64,000 bases of DNA. Source: an uncultured Alistipes sp. (GTDB lineage Bacteria; Bacteroidota; Bacteroidia; Bacteroidales; Rikenellaceae). This document shows, one piece after another, positions 53,388-64,000 of this stretch. How positions within the stretch are numbered: position 1 is the stretch's first letter; each line of letters starts with the position of its first letter. The position numbers and the translations under genes were made by a program. A model generated the notes under the pieces. That model made no database searches. It saw only the letters and a program-made list of their open reading frames with translations, and was not told the DNA's origin. The DNA is taken from NCBI GenBank assembly GCA_944326035.1, contig CALVCS010000010.1, positions 1 to 64,000 on the forward strand. Direction: 5' to 3'.

Positions 53388-56300
53388 CTATTCAGCGTCG
53401 CTTGCTTTAGCGCCTCCTTTGGCGGTCATTTCGTTGTATTCATCCAGCGAACCGACAATCAGATTGTCGTAGTCGCGCAAGCCGGTACCGGCCGGAATCA
53501 AGTGACCGCAGATGATGTTTTCTTTCAGTTTTTCCAGCGGGTCGCTCTTACCCATGATCGTCGCTTCGTTGAGCACCTTGGTCGTTTCCTGGAAGGAGGC
53601 GGCGGCCATGAAGCTGCTAGTTTGCAGAGCGGCGCGGGTAATCCCTTGAAGTACCTGATTCGAAGTAGCCGGAACAACATCCCGTACTTCGACCAATTTC
53701 TGGTCTTTGCGTTTCAGCATCGAGTTTTCATCGCGCAGACGGCGTACCGAGATAATCATCCCGGCCTTCATGGTGGGCGAGTCGCCCGGGTCGGTAACGA
53801 CCACTTTGTCGTAGAGGTCGTCGTTGACTTCCATGAATTCCCATTTGTCCACGATCTGTTCTTCGAGGAAGCGGGTGTCGCCCGGATCCTGGATCTGAAC
53901 TTTGTTCATCATTTGGCGGACGATCACTTCAAAGTGCTTGTCGTTGATCTTCACACCCTGCATACGGTACACTTCCTGTACTTCGTTGACGATGTATTCC
54001 TGGACTTTGGTGGGACCCTGGATGGCCAGAATATCGTTCGGGGTGATCGCTCCATCCGACAACGGCATCCCGGCACGAACATAGTCGTTTTCCTGTACCA
54101 GGATCTGACGAGACAGCGGAACCAGATAGCGTTTCACGTCACCCAGTTTCGAGGTGATGACGATTTCGCGGTTCCCTCGTTTGATCTTGCCGAAGGATAC
54201 TTCCCCATCGATTTCCGAAACCACGGCCGGATTCGACGGGTTGCGGGCTTCGAACAGCTCGGTGACACGGGGCAGACCCCCGGTGATGTCTCCGGCACTC
54301 CCGATAGCGCGCGGAATCTTGATCAGGATTTCGCCGGCTTTGACCTTGTCGTCCTCCTTCACGACGATGTGTGCACCCACCGGCAGGTTGTACTGTTTCT
54401 GTTCTTCGCCGTTTTTGTTCAGAATCTTGATCACCGGGTTTTTGGTCTTATCCTTCGATTCGATGATCACTTTTTCGCGGAAACCGGTCTGTTCGTCGAA
54501 CTCTTCGCGGTAGGTGATGTTTTCGATGACGTTTTCGAAACCGATCTTACCGTCGTATTCCGAAATGATTACGGCGTTGTAGGGATCCCATTCGCAGATC
54601 ATATCGCCTTTTTTGACCATATCTCCGTCGTTCTTGTACAGCGTAGAACCGTACTGGAGGTTGTGGGTATAGAGGACGATATCGGTATTGGGATCGACGA
54701 TACGCATTTCCGACAAACGGCTGATGACCACATCGATCTCTTTGCCGCTGTCGTCTTTGCTCTTGACGACGCGCAGGTCGTCGATTTCCAACCGCCCGTC
54801 ATAACGCGAAACCACACTATTGTCGGTAGCAACACCCCCGGCAACCCCACCGACGTGGAACGTACGCAGGGTCAGCTGGGTCCCCGGTTCCCCGATGGAC
54901 TGTGCGGCGATCACGCCGACCACTTCCCCTTTCTGAACCATACGTCCGGTAGCCAGGTTGCGGCCGTAACATTTGGCGCAGACCCCTTTCCGGGATTCGC
55001 AGGTGAGCACCGAACGGATATCGACCGATTCGATACCGGCGGCTTCGATAGCGCTGGCGATCTCTTCGGTGATCTCTTCGCCCGAAGCTACGATGACTTC
55101 CCCGGTATGGGGATCGACGACATCATGGACGGCGGTACGACCCAGGATCCGTTCGTAGAGTGTTTGAACGACATCTTCGTTTCGTTTGATGGCCGTAGCG
55201 GTCAGACCGCGCAACGTGCCGCAGTCGTATTCGTTGATCACGACGTCCTGAGCGACATCGACCAGACGACGGGTCAGATACCCGGCATCGGCCGTCTTCA
55301 GAGCGGTATCGGCCAACCCTTTACGAGCCCCGTGGGTTGAGATGAAGTATTCCAGAACCGACAGCCCTTCCTTGAAGTTCGACAGGATCGGGTTTTCGAT
55401 AACCTGACCCCCTTCGGCCCCGGATTTCTGCGGTTTGGCCATCAGACCACGCATCCCCGAGAGCTGACGGATCTGTTCTTTCGAACCACGGGCCCCCGAA
55501 TCCAGCATCATGTATACCGGGTTGAACCCTTGCATATCCGAGGTCAGGTGATCGAGCACCGCCTTGGTCAGCTTCATATTGATATTGGTCCAGATGTCGA
55601 TGATCTGGTTGTAACGTTCGTTGTTGGTGATCAGCCCCATGTTGTAGCTTTCCATCACTTCGTCCACGCGATCGTACCCTTCCTGAACCAGTTTGTCTTT
55701 TTCTTCGGGGATGATCACGGCGTCGAGGTTGAAGGACAACCCCCCTTTGAAGGCCATGTTGTACCCCAGCGACTTGATATCATCCAGGAAGTTGGCGGCT
55801 TTGTCGGCACCGGCTTTTTTCATCACCAGCGAGATGATGTCGCGCAGCGAACGTTTGGTCAACACTTCGTTGATATAGCCCACTTCGGGCGGAACGACCT
55901 GATTGAACAGGATACGTCCGATGGTCGTATCGATCAGTTTGCGAACCGGCTGATCGTTTTCGTCCAGGGTGTTGGTCATCACCTTGACTTTGGCGTGCAG
56001 GTCGGCACGGCCTTCGTTGTAGGCGATGATCGCCTCTTCGGGGCCGTAGAAGTTCAGCCCTTCACCCAGTGCACCGGCGCGTTCCTTGGTGATATAGTAG
56101 AGCCCGAGGACCATGTCCTGCGAGGGGACCGTGATCGGGGCGCCATTGGCGGGGTTCAGAATGTTGTGCGAACCGAGCATCAGCAACTGGGCTTCCAGAA
56201 TGGCGGCATTGCCCAGCGGCAGGTGAACGGCCATCTGGTCCCCGTCGAAGTCGGCGTTGAAGGCGGTACATGCCAGCGGGTGCAGCTGCAGAGCCTTTCC

Positions 56301-57665
56301 TTCGATCAGTTTCGGCTGGAAGGCCTGGATCCCCAGACGGTGCAGGGTCGGGGCACGGTTCATCAATACCGGGTGACCTTTGATGACGTTTTCCAGGATA
56401 TCCCAGATCACGGGGTCTTTGCGGTCGATGATTTTCTTGGCCGATTTGACCGTCTTGACGATCCCGCGTTCAATCAGTTTACGGATCACGAACGGTTTGT
56501 ACAGCTCGGCGGCCATATCTTTCGGGATCCCCATTTCGTGCATTTTCAGCTCGGGACCTACGACGATAACCGAACGGGCCGAATAGTCGACACGTTTCCC
56601 CAACAAGTTCTGACGGAAACGACCTTGTTTCCCTTTCAGACTGTCGGACAGTGATTTGAGCGGGCGGTTCGATTCGGTTTTAACGGCGTTGCTCTTGCGC
56701 GAGTTGTCGAACAGCGAATCGACGGCTTCCTGCAGCATACGTTTTTCGTTGCGCAAGATCACGTCCGGGGCCTTGATTTCGATCAGTCGTTTGAGTCGGT
56801 TGTTGCGGATGATGACCCGACGATACAGATCGTTCAGGTCGGAGGTGGCAAAACGACCCCCGTCCAACGGTACCAACGGACGCAGTTCGGGCGGGATGAC
56901 CGGAATGACCTTCAGGATCATCCATTCGGGTTTATTGACGTCTTTCGATTCGCGGAAGGCTTCCACCACATGCAGACGTTTGAGGGCTTCGGCTTTACGC
57001 TGTTGCGAGGTTTCCGTGCCGGCTTTGTGACGCAGCGAATAGGAAAGCTCGTCCAGATCGAGACGTTGCAACAGAATCAAAAGGGCTTCGGCCCCCATCA
57101 TGGCGATGAATTTTTCGGGGTCCGAATCGTCCAGTTGTTGGTTGCCTTTAGGCAGTTCGGCCAACAGATCGAGATATTCTTTTTCGTTGAGCAGGTCCAG
57201 TTTGTTCACCCCTTTGGAGGCGGCTACACCGGGCTGGACAACGACATAACGTTCGTAATAGATGATCGCTTCCAGTTTTTTGGTCGGGATTCCCAACAGG
57301 TAACCGATCTTACTGGGCAGCGAACGGAAGTACCAGATGTGAGCGACGGGCACCACCAACGAAATGTGGCCCATACGTTCACGACGAACCTTTTTCTCCG
57401 TCACTTCCACCCCGCAACGGTCGCAGACGATCCCTTTATAACGGATGCGTTTGTACTTCCCGCAGTGGCATTCATAGTCTTTGACCGGGCCGAAAATACG
57501 TTCGCAGAACAGACCGTCACGTTCCGGTTTGTAGGTACGGTAGTTGATCGTTTCGGGTTTGAGCACTTCGCCGCTCGAATTTTCGAGGATCTCCTCCGGA
57601 GAGGCGAGGCCAATCGAAATTCTGGAAAAGCTGCTCTGTGCCTTGTTGTCTTTTTTGAATGACAT
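53388..57665 (-). CDS. rpoC: RNA polymerase beta' subunit
   Basis: 1425 residues. N-terminal zinc site CHCGKYK...CDRC, catalytic magnesium loop [12 protein letters not shown], bridge helix/trigger loop region ([13 protein letters not shown]), second zinc site with [13 protein letters not shown]. Full length, no insertion noticed. It follows rpoB after 121 bases in the usual order. Rifampicin and other resistance changes are not judged here. Confidence 0.99.
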   Translation of the reverse strand: MSFKKDNKAQSSFSRISIGLASPEEILENSSGEVLKPETINYRTYKPERDGLFCERIFGPVKDYECHCGKYKRIRYKGIVCDRCGVEVTEKKVRRERMGHISLVVPVAHIWYFRSLPSKIGYLLGIPTKKLEAIIYYERYVVVQPGVAASKGVNKLDLLNEKEYLDLLAELPKGNQQLDDSDPEKFIAMMGAEALLILLQRLDLDELSYSLRHKAGTETSQQRKAEALKRLHVVEAFRESKDVNKPEWMILKVIPVIPPELRPLVPLDGGRFATSDLNDLYRRVIIRNNRLKRLIEIKAPDVILRNEKRMLQEAVDSLFDNSRKSNAVKTESNRPLKSLSDSLKGKQGRFRQNLLGKRVDYSARSVIVVGPELKMHEMGIPKDMAAELYKPFVIRKLIERGIVKTVKSAKKIIDRKDPVIWDILENVIKGHPVLMNRAPTLHRLGIQAFQPKLIEGKALQLHPLACTAFNADFDGDQMAVHLPLGNAAILEAQLLMLGSHNILNPANGAPITVPSQDMVLGLYYITKERAGALGEGLNFYGPEEAIIAYNEGRADLHAKVKVMTNTLDENDQPVRKLIDTTIGRILFNQVVPPEVGYINEVLTKRSLRDIISLVMKKAGADKAANFLDDIKSLGYNMAFKGGLSFNLDAVIIPEEKDKLVQEGYDRVDEVMESYNMGLITNNERYNQIIDIWTNINMKLTKAVLDHLTSDMQGFNPVYMMLDSGARGSKEQIRQLSGMRGLMAKPQKSGAEGGQVIENPILSNFKEGLSVLEYFISTHGARKGLADTALKTADAGYLTRRLVDVAQDVVINEYDCGTLRGLTATAIKRNEDVVQTLYERILGRTAVHDVVDPHTGEVIVASGEEITEEIASAIEAAGIESVDIRSVLTCESRKGVCAKCYGRNLATGRMVQKGEVVGVIAAQSIGEPGTQLTLRTFHVGGVAGGVATDNSVVSRYDGRLEIDDLRVVKSKDDSGKEIDVVISRLSEMRIVDPNTDIVLYTHNLQYGSTLYKNDGDMVKKGDMICEWDPYNAVIISEYDGKIGFENVIENITYREEFDEQTGFREKVIIESKDKTKNPVIKILNKNGEEQKQYNLPVGAHIVVKEDDKVKAGEILIKIPRAIGSAGDITGGLPRVTELFEARNPSNPAVVSEIDGEVSFGKIKRGNREIVITSKLGDVKRYLVPLSRQILVQENDYVRAGMPLSDGAITPNDILAIQGPTKVQEYIVNEVQEVYRMQGVKINDKHFEVIVRQMMNKVQIQDPGDTRFLEEQIVDKWEFMEVNDDLYDKVVVTDPGDSPTMKAGMIISVRRLRDENSMLKRKDQKLVEVRDVVPATSNQVLQGITRAALQTSSFMAAASFQETTKVLNEATIMGKSDPLEKLKENIICGHLIPAGTGLRDYDNLIVGSLDEYNEMTAKGGAKASDAE

Positions 57666-57786
57666 ATTTTTCTACTCTTTTATTGATCCACACGATAAAG
57701 CGGTTCTCCGGGAACCGATTTGTGATTGATACTCTGAGGCGCGGGAAGGGGGCATTCTGTTTTTCCCCCTCCTCCCGGCCGAGAGC

Positions 57787-60700
57787 TTATTCCAGTTTGA
57801 CGCTGATGGCCAGACCCCGCAATTCGTGCAGCAGCACGTTGAGGGATTCGGGAATACCCGGCTTCGGCATATTGTCGCCCTTGACGATGGCTTCGTATGC
57901 TTTGGCGCGGCCCATCACGTCATCGGATTTGATGGTGAGGATTTCCTGGAGGATGTTGGCGGCACCGAAGGCTTCCAGTGCCCACACTTCCATTTCCCCG
58001 AAACGTTGGCCCCCGAACTGAGCTTTACCACCCAGCGGCTGTTGGGTAATCAGCGAGTACGGACCGATCGAACGGGCGTGCATCTTATCGTCGACCATGT
58101 GGCCCAGTTTCAGCATGTAGATCACCCCTACGGTAGCCGGCTGGTCGAAGCGTTCCCCGGTCCCGCCGTCATAGAGGTAGGTACGACCGCTGCGCGGGAT
58201 ACCGGCTTTTTCGGCGTATTCGTTGATCTGATCCAGCGAGGCACCGTCGAAGATCGGGGTGGCGAATTTCAGCCCCAATTCTCGGCCGGCCCAACCCAGC
58301 ACGGTTTCGTAGATCTGACCCAGGTTCATACGTGAAGGCACACCCAGCGGGTTCAGCACGATGTCGACGATGGAACCGTCTTCGAGGAACGGCATATCTT
58401 CGTCGCGTACCACCTTGGCCACGATCCCTTTGTTCCCGTGACGACCTGCCATCTTGTCTCCTACGCGCAGTTTACGTTTCTTCGCGATGTAGACTTTGGC
58501 CAGTTGGATAATACCGGTCGGCAGTTCGTCTCCGTTGGTCAGGTTATATTTTTCGCGTTTGAGCAGCGCGTCGGCCTCTTTATACTTGATCGTATAGTTG
58601 TTGATGGCACGTTCGATCAGTTCGTCGCGATGTTCGTCGCCGGTCCACTTGTCGGTGGTGATGTTCAGGAAGTCCAGTTCGCCCAACAGTTTCTGGGTAA
58701 AGCGGGTTCCTTTGGTAACGATTTCCACGCCGAAATAGTCGCGAATGCCGGCTGCCGTTTTGTCTTTGAGCAGCACCCACAGCTTTTCGATCAGCTTGGC
58801 TTTCAGTTCGGCCGCTTGTTGGTTGAAAGCATTGTCCAGTTTTTCCAACTGGGCTTTTTCGGCCGATTTGCTCTTCTTGTTGTCTTTGTTGACGCGGCTG
58901 AAGAGTTTCTTATCGATCACCACCCCGTAGAGCGAAGGTTGAGCTTTGAGCGATGCGTCTTTGACGTCGCCGGCTTTGTCCCCGAAGATTGCACGGAGCA
59001 GTTTTTCTTCCGGCGAGGGATCGCTTTCGCCTTTCGGGGTGATTTTCCCGATCAGGATATCGCCCGGTTTCACATTGGCACCCACGCGGATGATCCCGTT
59101 TTCGTCCAGATCACGGGTGGCTTCTTCGCTGACGTTCGGAATATCCGAGGTCAACTCTTCGACCCCGCGTTTCGTGTCGCGGACTTCCATGATGTATTCG
59201 TCCACGTGCACCGAGGTAAAGATATCGTCACGCAGCAACCGTTCCGAAATCACGATGGCGTCTTCGAAGTTGTACCCTTTCCACGGCATGAACGCTACTT
59301 TCAGGTTGCGTCCCAAGGCCAGTTCGCCATTTTCGGTCGAATATCCTTCGGTCAGGATCTGCCCTTTGGTCACCTTTTCGCCTTTGCGGACGATCGGTTT
59401 GAGGGTCATCGACGTACTTTGGTTGGTCTTGCGGTAGCGCGGCAGTTTGTAGGTCGTCACTTCCGGATCGAAGCTGACCAGTTTTTCCTCTTCGGTCCGT
59501 TCGTACAGCACCTGGATCTGGGAGGCATCCGAGAAGACCACTTCTCCGTCCGCTTCGGCGACGATCTGAATACGGCTGTCCTGGATCATATCTTTTTCCA
59601 GGCCGGTCCCTACGATCGGCGCTTCGGGCATTACCAGCGGTACGGCCTGACGCATCATGTTCGATCCCATCAAGGCACGGTTAGCGTCATCGTGTTCCAG
59701 GAAGGGGATCAAGCTGGCGGCGATCGAGGCGATCTGGTTCGGCGCTACGTCCATCAGGTCGACTTCGTCTTTGGTGACCACCGGATAATCGGCTTCGTAA
59801 CGAGCCTTGATTTTGTCCGGACGCAGGAAGTTTCCTTTGTCGTCGAGCGGGGCATTGGCCTGAGCAACGACCAGGTCTTCTTCTTCTTCAGCGCTATAAT
59901 ATTTGATGTCGTCGTTTTTGAGGTCGACCACCCCGTTGGTTACCTTGCGGTACGGGGTTTCGATGAAGCCCATGTCGCTGATCTTGGCGAACACGCACAG
60001 CGAGGAGATCAGCCCGATGTTCGGACCTTCCGGGGTTTCGATCGGGCAGAGACGACCGTAATGCGTATAGTGTACGTCTCGCACTTCGAAGCCGGCGCGT
60101 TCACGCGACAGACCGCCGGGACCCAGGGCTGACAGACGACGTTTGTGGGTCATTTCGGCCAGCGGGTTGGTTTGGTCCATGAACTGCGAGAGCTGGTTGG
60201 TCCCGAAGAAGGAGTTGATCACCGACGAGAGGGTCTTGGCATTGATCAGATCCACCGGGGTGAACACTTCGTTATCGCGGACGTTCATGCGTTCGCGGAT
60301 CGTACGGGCCATGCGGACGAAGCCCACGCTGAACTGGTTGGCCAGCTGTTCGCCCACCGTGCGGACACGACGGTTCGAGAGGTGGTCGATATCGTCCACG
60401 TCGGTTTTGGAGTTGATCAGCGAGATCAGGTATTTGATGATCGCGATGATGTCTTCGCGGGTCAGGATCCGCACTTCGGGGGAGATGTCCAGGTTCAGTT
60501 TCTTGTTGATCCGGAAACGACCCACATCGCCCAAGTCGTAACGTTTGTCCGAGAAGAACAGCTTTTCGATCACGTCGCGGGCCGTAGCTTCATCGGGCGG
60601 TTCGGAGTTACGCAGCTGGCGGTAGATGTAGACCACAGCTTCTTTTTCCGAGTTGCAGGGGTCTTTTTGCAGGGTGTTGTAGACGATCGAGAAGTCGGTG

Positions 60701-61605
60701 CCGCTCTGGTTGTCCTTATGGATCAGGATGCTCTTGGCGCCCGATTCGATGATGTCGTCGATATGTCTCTCTTCCAGGACGGTTTCCCGGTCGATGATGA
60801 TTTCGTTACGTTCGATGGAGACGACTTCGCCGGTGTCTTCATCCACGAAGTCTTCCACCCAGGTTTTCAATACGCGGGCGGCCAGACGTTGGCCCACCGC
60901 TTTTTTCAGGTTGGCTTTGGTGACTTTGACGTCTTCGGCCAGGTCGAAGATTTCCAGGATCTGACGGTCGCTTTCAAACCCGATGGCCCGGAGCAGAGTC
61001 GTGACCGGCAATTTCTTCTTACGGTCGATGTAGGCGTACATCACGTTGTTGATGTCGGTCGCGAATTCGATCCAGGAACCCTTGAAGGGGATGATACGGG
61101 CCGAATAGAGTTTGGTCCCGTTGGTGTGGATGCTTTGGCCGAAGAACACACCGGGAGAGCGGTGCAATTGCGATACGATGACGCGTTCGGCGCCGTTGAT
61201 CACGAAGGTACCGCGGGGGGTCATATAGGGAATTGTACCGAAATAGACCTCCTGCACGACGGTATCGAAGTCTTCGTGTTCAGGGTCGGTACAATAAAGT
61301 TTCAGTTTTGCTTTCAGCGGAACGCTGTAGGTTAGCCCTCTCTCCAGACACTCGTCCAGCGAGTAGCGGGGAGGATCCACATAATAATCGATGAACTCCA
61401 GTACGAAATTATTTCTCGTATCGGTGATCGGAAAGTTTTCCATGAACACTTTGTAGAGCCCTTCGTTTTTACGATTTTCGGCTGTTGTGTCCAGTTGGAA
61501 GAAGTCTTGAAATGATTTGAGCTGTACTTCCAGCAGATCAGGATAGGGCATCCTGTTTTTGACTGAGGAGAAGCTGATGCGTTGATTATCTTTTTTTACG
61601 GACAT
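57787..61605 (-). CDS. rpoB: RNA polymerase beta subunit
   Basis: 1272 residues from ATG 61605; a TTG nine bases upstream is ignored. Core segments are present: the rifampicin pocket region [42 protein letters not shown], and [12 protein letters not shown]. The rifampicin-binding motif residues D, H and S are the sensitive ones at the places I can read. Cluster order rplL-rpoB-rpoC is typical. Confidence 0.99.
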   Translation of the reverse strand: MSVKKDNQRISFSSVKNRMPYPDLLEVQLKSFQDFFQLDTTAENRKNEGLYKVFMENFPITDTRNNFVLEFIDYYVDPPRYSLDECLERGLTYSVPLKAKLKLYCTDPEHEDFDTVVQEVYFGTIPYMTPRGTFVINGAERVIVSQLHRSPGVFFGQSIHTNGTKLYSARIIPFKGSWIEFATDINNVMYAYIDRKKKLPVTTLLRAIGFESDRQILEIFDLAEDVKVTKANLKKAVGQRLAARVLKTWVEDFVDEDTGEVVSIERNEIIIDRETVLEERHIDDIIESGAKSILIHKDNQSGTDFSIVYNTLQKDPCNSEKEAVVYIYRQLRNSEPPDEATARDVIEKLFFSDKRYDLGDVGRFRINKKLNLDISPEVRILTREDIIAIIKYLISLINSKTDVDDIDHLSNRRVRTVGEQLANQFSVGFVRMARTIRERMNVRDNEVFTPVDLINAKTLSSVINSFFGTNQLSQFMDQTNPLAEMTHKRRLSALGPGGLSRERAGFEVRDVHYTHYGRLCPIETPEGPNIGLISSLCVFAKISDMGFIETPYRKVTNGVVDLKNDDIKYYSAEEEEDLVVAQANAPLDDKGNFLRPDKIKARYEADYPVVTKDEVDLMDVAPNQIASIAASLIPFLEHDDANRALMGSNMMRQAVPLVMPEAPIVGTGLEKDMIQDSRIQIVAEADGEVVFSDASQIQVLYERTEEEKLVSFDPEVTTYKLPRYRKTNQSTSMTLKPIVRKGEKVTKGQILTEGYSTENGELALGRNLKVAFMPWKGYNFEDAIVISERLLRDDIFTSVHVDEYIMEVRDTKRGVEELTSDIPNVSEEATRDLDENGIIRVGANVKPGDILIGKITPKGESDPSPEEKLLRAIFGDKAGDVKDASLKAQPSLYGVVIDKKLFSRVNKDNKKSKSAEKAQLEKLDNAFNQQAAELKAKLIEKLWVLLKDKTAAGIRDYFGVEIVTKGTRFTQKLLGELDFLNITTDKWTGDEHRDELIERAINNYTIKYKEADALLKREKYNLTNGDELPTGIIQLAKVYIAKKRKLRVGDKMAGRHGNKGIVAKVVRDEDMPFLEDGSIVDIVLNPLGVPSRMNLGQIYETVLGWAGRELGLKFATPIFDGASLDQINEYAEKAGIPRSGRTYLYDGGTGERFDQPATVGVIYMLKLGHMVDDKMHARSIGPYSLITQQPLGGKAQFGGQRFGEMEVWALEAFGAANILQEILTIKSDDVMGRAKAYEAIVKGDNMPKPGIPESLNVLLHELRGLAISVKLE

Positions 61606-61740
61606 TGGATCCAATGATTAAGTTGAAGACCAGCGAGTGGTGATTCTATCTCTAGAGTTGGAACGAACGCTTGTTGCTTTTTCCCGACGTCCCTATGGGC
61701 CCAGGAGAACGGGCCTCTCGTCATTGTTATACGAGAAAAG

Positions 61741-61770
61741 GTATAGAGTCTATTTGCATAGACTCTACAC
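61741..61770 (-). promoter_or_regulatory. inverted repeat in the rplL-rpoB gap
   Basis: TAGAGTCTA (61744-61752) and TAGACTCTA (61759-61767), 6-base loop, lie 33 bases after the rplL stop; a second GC-rich hairpin (GGCCC/GGGCC) lies at about 61697-61715. No U run. Such stems between rplL and rpoB attenuate or process the transcript in other bacteria; here this is inferred. Confidence 0.5.
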
Positions 61771-61799
61771 CTGTTATGGGTTGAGTATTAAGTAGTTTG

Positions 61800-62180
61800 T
61801 TACTTAAGCTCAACTTCTGCACCAGCTTCTTCCAGCTGAGATTTGATTTGTTCGGCTTCTTCTTTGGATACGCCTTCTTTGATTGCTTTGGGAGCACCAT
61901 CTACGAGGTCTTTAGCTTCTTTCAGACCCAGACCGGTGATGTCTTTAACGGCTTTCACAACCTGGAGTTTAGCCTGACCAGCAGCGGTGAGGATTACGTC
62001 GAAAGAGGTTTTTTCGGCGGCAGCTTCACCGGCAGCACCGGCAGCCGGAGCGGCGGCAACGGCAACAGCAGCAGCAGCGGGCTCAATTCCGTATTCGTCT
62101 TTCAGAATACCAGCAAGTTCGTTTACTTCTTTAACTGTCAAGTTTACCAACTCCTCAGCTAATTTTTTGATATCGGCCAT
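61800..62180 (-). CDS. rplL: ribosomal protein L7/L12
   Basis: 126 residues, stalk protein that recruits translation factors. N-terminal dimer domain, Ala/Gly-rich hinge ([19 protein letters not shown]) and C-terminal domain with [16 protein letters not shown]. Very strong codon bias. 42 bases after rplJ. Confidence 0.98.
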   Translation of the reverse strand: MADIKKLAEELVNLTVKEVNELAGILKDEYGIEPAAAAVAVAAAPAAGAAGEAAAEKTSFDVILTAAGQAKLQVVKAVKDITGLGLKEAKDLVDGAPKAIKEGVSKEEAEQIKSQLEEAGAEVELK

Positions 62181-62222
62181 CTTATGTAAAAGTTTTAAAT
62201 GTTAGACGATGATTGATAAAAA

Positions 62223-62747
62223 TTATGCGTTTCTTGATTCGAGGGTTTTGACCAGACCCGCGATCTTTTGTCCTGCGGACGCTTGCAGCGCCGAGATGAC
62301 ATTCTTCGCCGGAGACTGGAGCAGACCGACGATTTCACCAATAAGCTCTTCACGCGACTTGATGTTGACCAGTTCATCCAGAGCGTTGTCGCCCATGTAA
62401 ACGCACTCTTCGACGAAGGCGGCTTTGAGGATCGGGCGATCGTTCGTTTTACGGAATTCCTTGATCAGTTTGGCCGGGTTTTTACCCACATTGGAGAACA
62501 TGATGGCCGTTACTCCTTTGAGGGCAGACAGCAGTTCTTCGTTGTTTTTTTCGACCTGTTCAAGTGCTTTGATGAAAAGGGTATTCTTTACTACCATCAG
62601 GGTAACATCCTGCTCGAAGCACATGCGACGCAATTTTGCAGTCTGTTCGGCGTTGAGCGCGGAGGTATCCGTCACGTAGAAGTGAGAGTATTCCTTCAGC
62701 TTATCGGCCAGTGAATTGATAATAACTGTTTTTTCTTCCCTGTTCAT
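62223..62747 (-). CDS. rplJ: ribosomal protein L10
   Basis: 174 residues. Anchors the L7/L12 stalk to 23S rRNA and in many bacteria represses its own mRNA. The N-terminal part (NREEKTVIINSLADKLKEYSHFYVTD) and the C-terminal helix are typical. Starts 12 bases after rplA, so no room for a separate leader. Confidence 0.97.
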   Translation of the reverse strand: MNREEKTVIINSLADKLKEYSHFYVTDTSALNAEQTAKLRRMCFEQDVTLMVVKNTLFIKALEQVEKNNEELLSALKGVTAIMFSNVGKNPAKLIKEFRKTNDRPILKAAFVEECVYMGDNALDELVNIKSREELIGEIVGLLQSPAKNVISALQASAGQKIAGLVKTLESRNA

Positions 62748-62759
62748 GGTTCAGAATTG

Positions 62760-63458
62760 TTATTTGTTTTCAACCGATTTGGGATCTACCGCTAAGCCGG
62801 GGCTCATCGTAGACGAAAGGAATATACTTTTTACATAGGTTCCTTTGGCAGCTGTCGGTTTGAGTTTATTGATCATGCTCATAAACTCTTTTGCGTTTTC
62901 AGTGATTTGGTCAGCCGTGAAGCTGATCTGGCCGATACGGGAGTGGATAATCCCGAATTTATCGACTTTGAAATCGATTTTACCGGCTTTCACTTCCTTA
63001 ACCGCTTTACCGACTTCCATGGTAACAGTACCTGTTTTGGGGTTAGGCATCAAGCCACGGGGACCCAGGATACGACCCAGTGCCCCAACTTTTGCCATTA
63101 CGTTCGGAGTGGTGATGATCACGTCCACGTCGGTCCAACCTCCTTTGATCTTTTCGATATATTCGTCCAGACCCACATAGTCGGCGCCGGCTTCTTTGGC
63201 TTCGGTTTCTTTGTCCGGAGTACACAGAACCAGCACGCGAGCTGTTTTGCCGGTACCGTGGGGCAGGGTTACCACCCCGCGGACCATCTGGTTGGCTTTA
63301 CGAGGGTCAACCCCCAGGCGAACGTCCAGATCCACGGAAGCATCAAATTTCGTAAAGGTGATTTCCTTTAGAAGAGCTGCCGCCTCGCTCAGTTTGTACA
63401 CTTTATTCGGTTCAATCTTCGCAAGTGCTATTTTTCTATTTTTGGTCAGCTTACTCAT
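62760..63458 (-). CDS. rplA: ribosomal protein L1
   Basis: 232 residues from ATG 63458; the frame extends 18 bases to a TTG but MSKLTKNRK is the usual start. L1-stalk protein and, in many bacteria, translational repressor of the L11-L1 operon. Conserved [14 protein letters not shown] and [14 protein letters not shown]. Confidence 0.98.
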   Translation of the reverse strand: MSKLTKNRKIALAKIEPNKVYKLSEAAALLKEITFTKFDASVDLDVRLGVDPRKANQMVRGVVTLPHGTGKTARVLVLCTPDKETEAKEAGADYVGLDEYIEKIKGGWTDVDVIITTPNVMAKVGALGRILGPRGLMPNPKTGTVTMEVGKAVKEVKAGKIDFKVDKFGIIHSRIGQISFTADQITENAKEFMSMINKLKPTAAKGTYVKSIFLSSTMSPGLAVDPKSVENK

Positions 63459-63476
63459 GTCAGTAATTTTTGTCAA

Positions 63477-63917
63477 TTACAAATTAGGAAATTCACCAAC
63501 GACATTGATCCCCATGCTGCGGGCCGTGCCGGCCACCATACGCATAGCCGATTCAAGGGTAAAGCAGTTCATATCCGGCATTTTGTCCTGAGCGATCGTT
63601 TTGATCTGATCCCAAGTGACCTCACCCACTTTTTTACGGTTAGGTTCGGCCGAGCCCGATTTGAGTTTGGCTGCCTCCTTGAGTTGTACGGCTACGGGCG
63701 GCTGCTTTACAACGAAATCGAACGATTTATCGCTGTACACGGTGATAATAACCGGAAGTACTTTTCCGGCCTTATCTTGAGTCCGGGCGTTGAACTGCTT
63801 GCAGAAGTCCATGATGTTGACTCCCTTGGCACCCAGCGCGGGACCTACCGGAGGTGAAGGATTGGCGGCGCCACCTTTGATCTGCAGTTTAATTAATGCA
63901 GCAACCTCTTTTGCCAT
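63477..63917 (-). CDS. rplK: ribosomal protein L11
   Basis: 146 residues, GTPase-associated centre. [24 protein letters not shown] at the N-terminus and the thiostrepton-loop prolines are kept. Follows nusG after 16 bases. Confidence 0.98.
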   Translation of the reverse strand: MAKEVAALIKLQIKGGAANPSPPVGPALGAKGVNIMDFCKQFNARTQDKAGKVLPVIITVYSDKSFDFVVKQPPVAVQLKEAAKLKSGSAEPNRKKVGEVTWDQIKTIAQDKMPDMNCFTLESAMRMVAGTARSMGINVVGEFPNL

Positions 63918-63933
63918 AATTTTCCTTGGTTAA

Positions 63934-64000
63934 TTATTCTTTTTCAACTTGCATAAAGCTCAACTCCATCGGAGTCTTGCGTCCGAATATCTTCACGGAA
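63934..64000 (-). CDS. nusG: transcription antiterminator NusG, C-terminal end only
   Basis: The last 21 codons, ending at TAA (63934-63936), read SVKIFGRKTPMELSFMQVEKE, matching the closing strand of the NusG KOW domain and the usual nusG-rplK order. The rest is outside the window. Confidence 0.9.
   Translation of the reverse strand, partial: SVKIFGRKTPMELSFMQVEKE

Noticed and set aside
58438..60132. Long open frame of 564 codons antisense to rpoB
   Set aside because: It exactly mirrors a highly conserved gene in a GC-rich codon pattern; its composition is that of a reverse-complement shadow (F, Q, H, D, V rich) and it has no motif.

Overview
The window looks like a chromosomal segment of a Bacteroidales bacterium. 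Evidence: promoters of the Bacteroidota type (TTTG, 18-19 bases, TAnnTTTG) upstream of both tRNA genes and a nucleotidyltransferase; few Shine-Dalgarno sites; an EF-G paralogue of the Bacteroides EF-G2 kind; MutA/MutB methylmalonyl-CoA mutase as separate subunits; and secreted glycosidases (GH20, GH43, GH106). High GC coding sequence and the gene content fit Rikenellaceae (Alistipes-like), but the genus is an inference.

Layout. 1-1.8 kb: AT-rich 3' part of a type III restriction (Res) gene, broken by an in-frame TAG, beside tRNA-Leu; probably the edge of an acquired island. 2.2-6.2 kb: mutA-mutB. 6.4-14.6 kb: GH20 lipoprotein, UbiD-family decarboxylase, GH43 and GH106 enzymes. 15-17.2 kb: EF-G2-like factor without GTPase signature residues. 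17.6-20.8 kb: YtxH, holin-like and coiled-coil small envelope proteins, then an AsmA-like protein. 20.8-28.7 kb: AI-2E family permease, then a tripartite RND efflux operon (MFP-RND-TolC) divergent from an AraC regulator. 28.9-35.2 kb: a uronate block on the minus strand (uxaC, DUF3795, KDG kinase, KDPG aldolase, an orphan PTS galactitol-type IIC, and a KduI with a signal peptide). 35.5-38.5 kb: ATPase with degenerate motifs, and an outer-membrane porin. 38.6-43 kb: tRNA-His, DEAD-box helicase with a possible frameshifted tail, groES-groEL. 43.2-49.3 kb: radA, threonine aldolase, and an M23-like/dxr/rseP operon. 49.4-52.8 kb: nucleotidyltransferase, aldose epimerase, FHS sugar transporter. 53.4-64 kb: nusG(end)-rplK-rplA-rplJ-rplL-rpoB-rpoC on the minus strand.

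Most interesting as a system is the uronate block. KduI, normally cytoplasmic, carries a clear export signal with all four metal ligands kept. It lies directly behind a PTS IIC membrane subunit that has no IIA, IIB, EI or HPr in the window. Together they suggest periplasmic isomerisation of 5-keto-4-deoxyuronate followed by import without phosphorylation, then KDG kinase and KDPG aldolase; the needed KduD reductase is not in view. Second, degenerate tandem repeats of 33, 9, 25 and about 9 bases recur in otherwise empty intergenic DNA. No CRISPR array, IS element, integrase or rRNA was seen.
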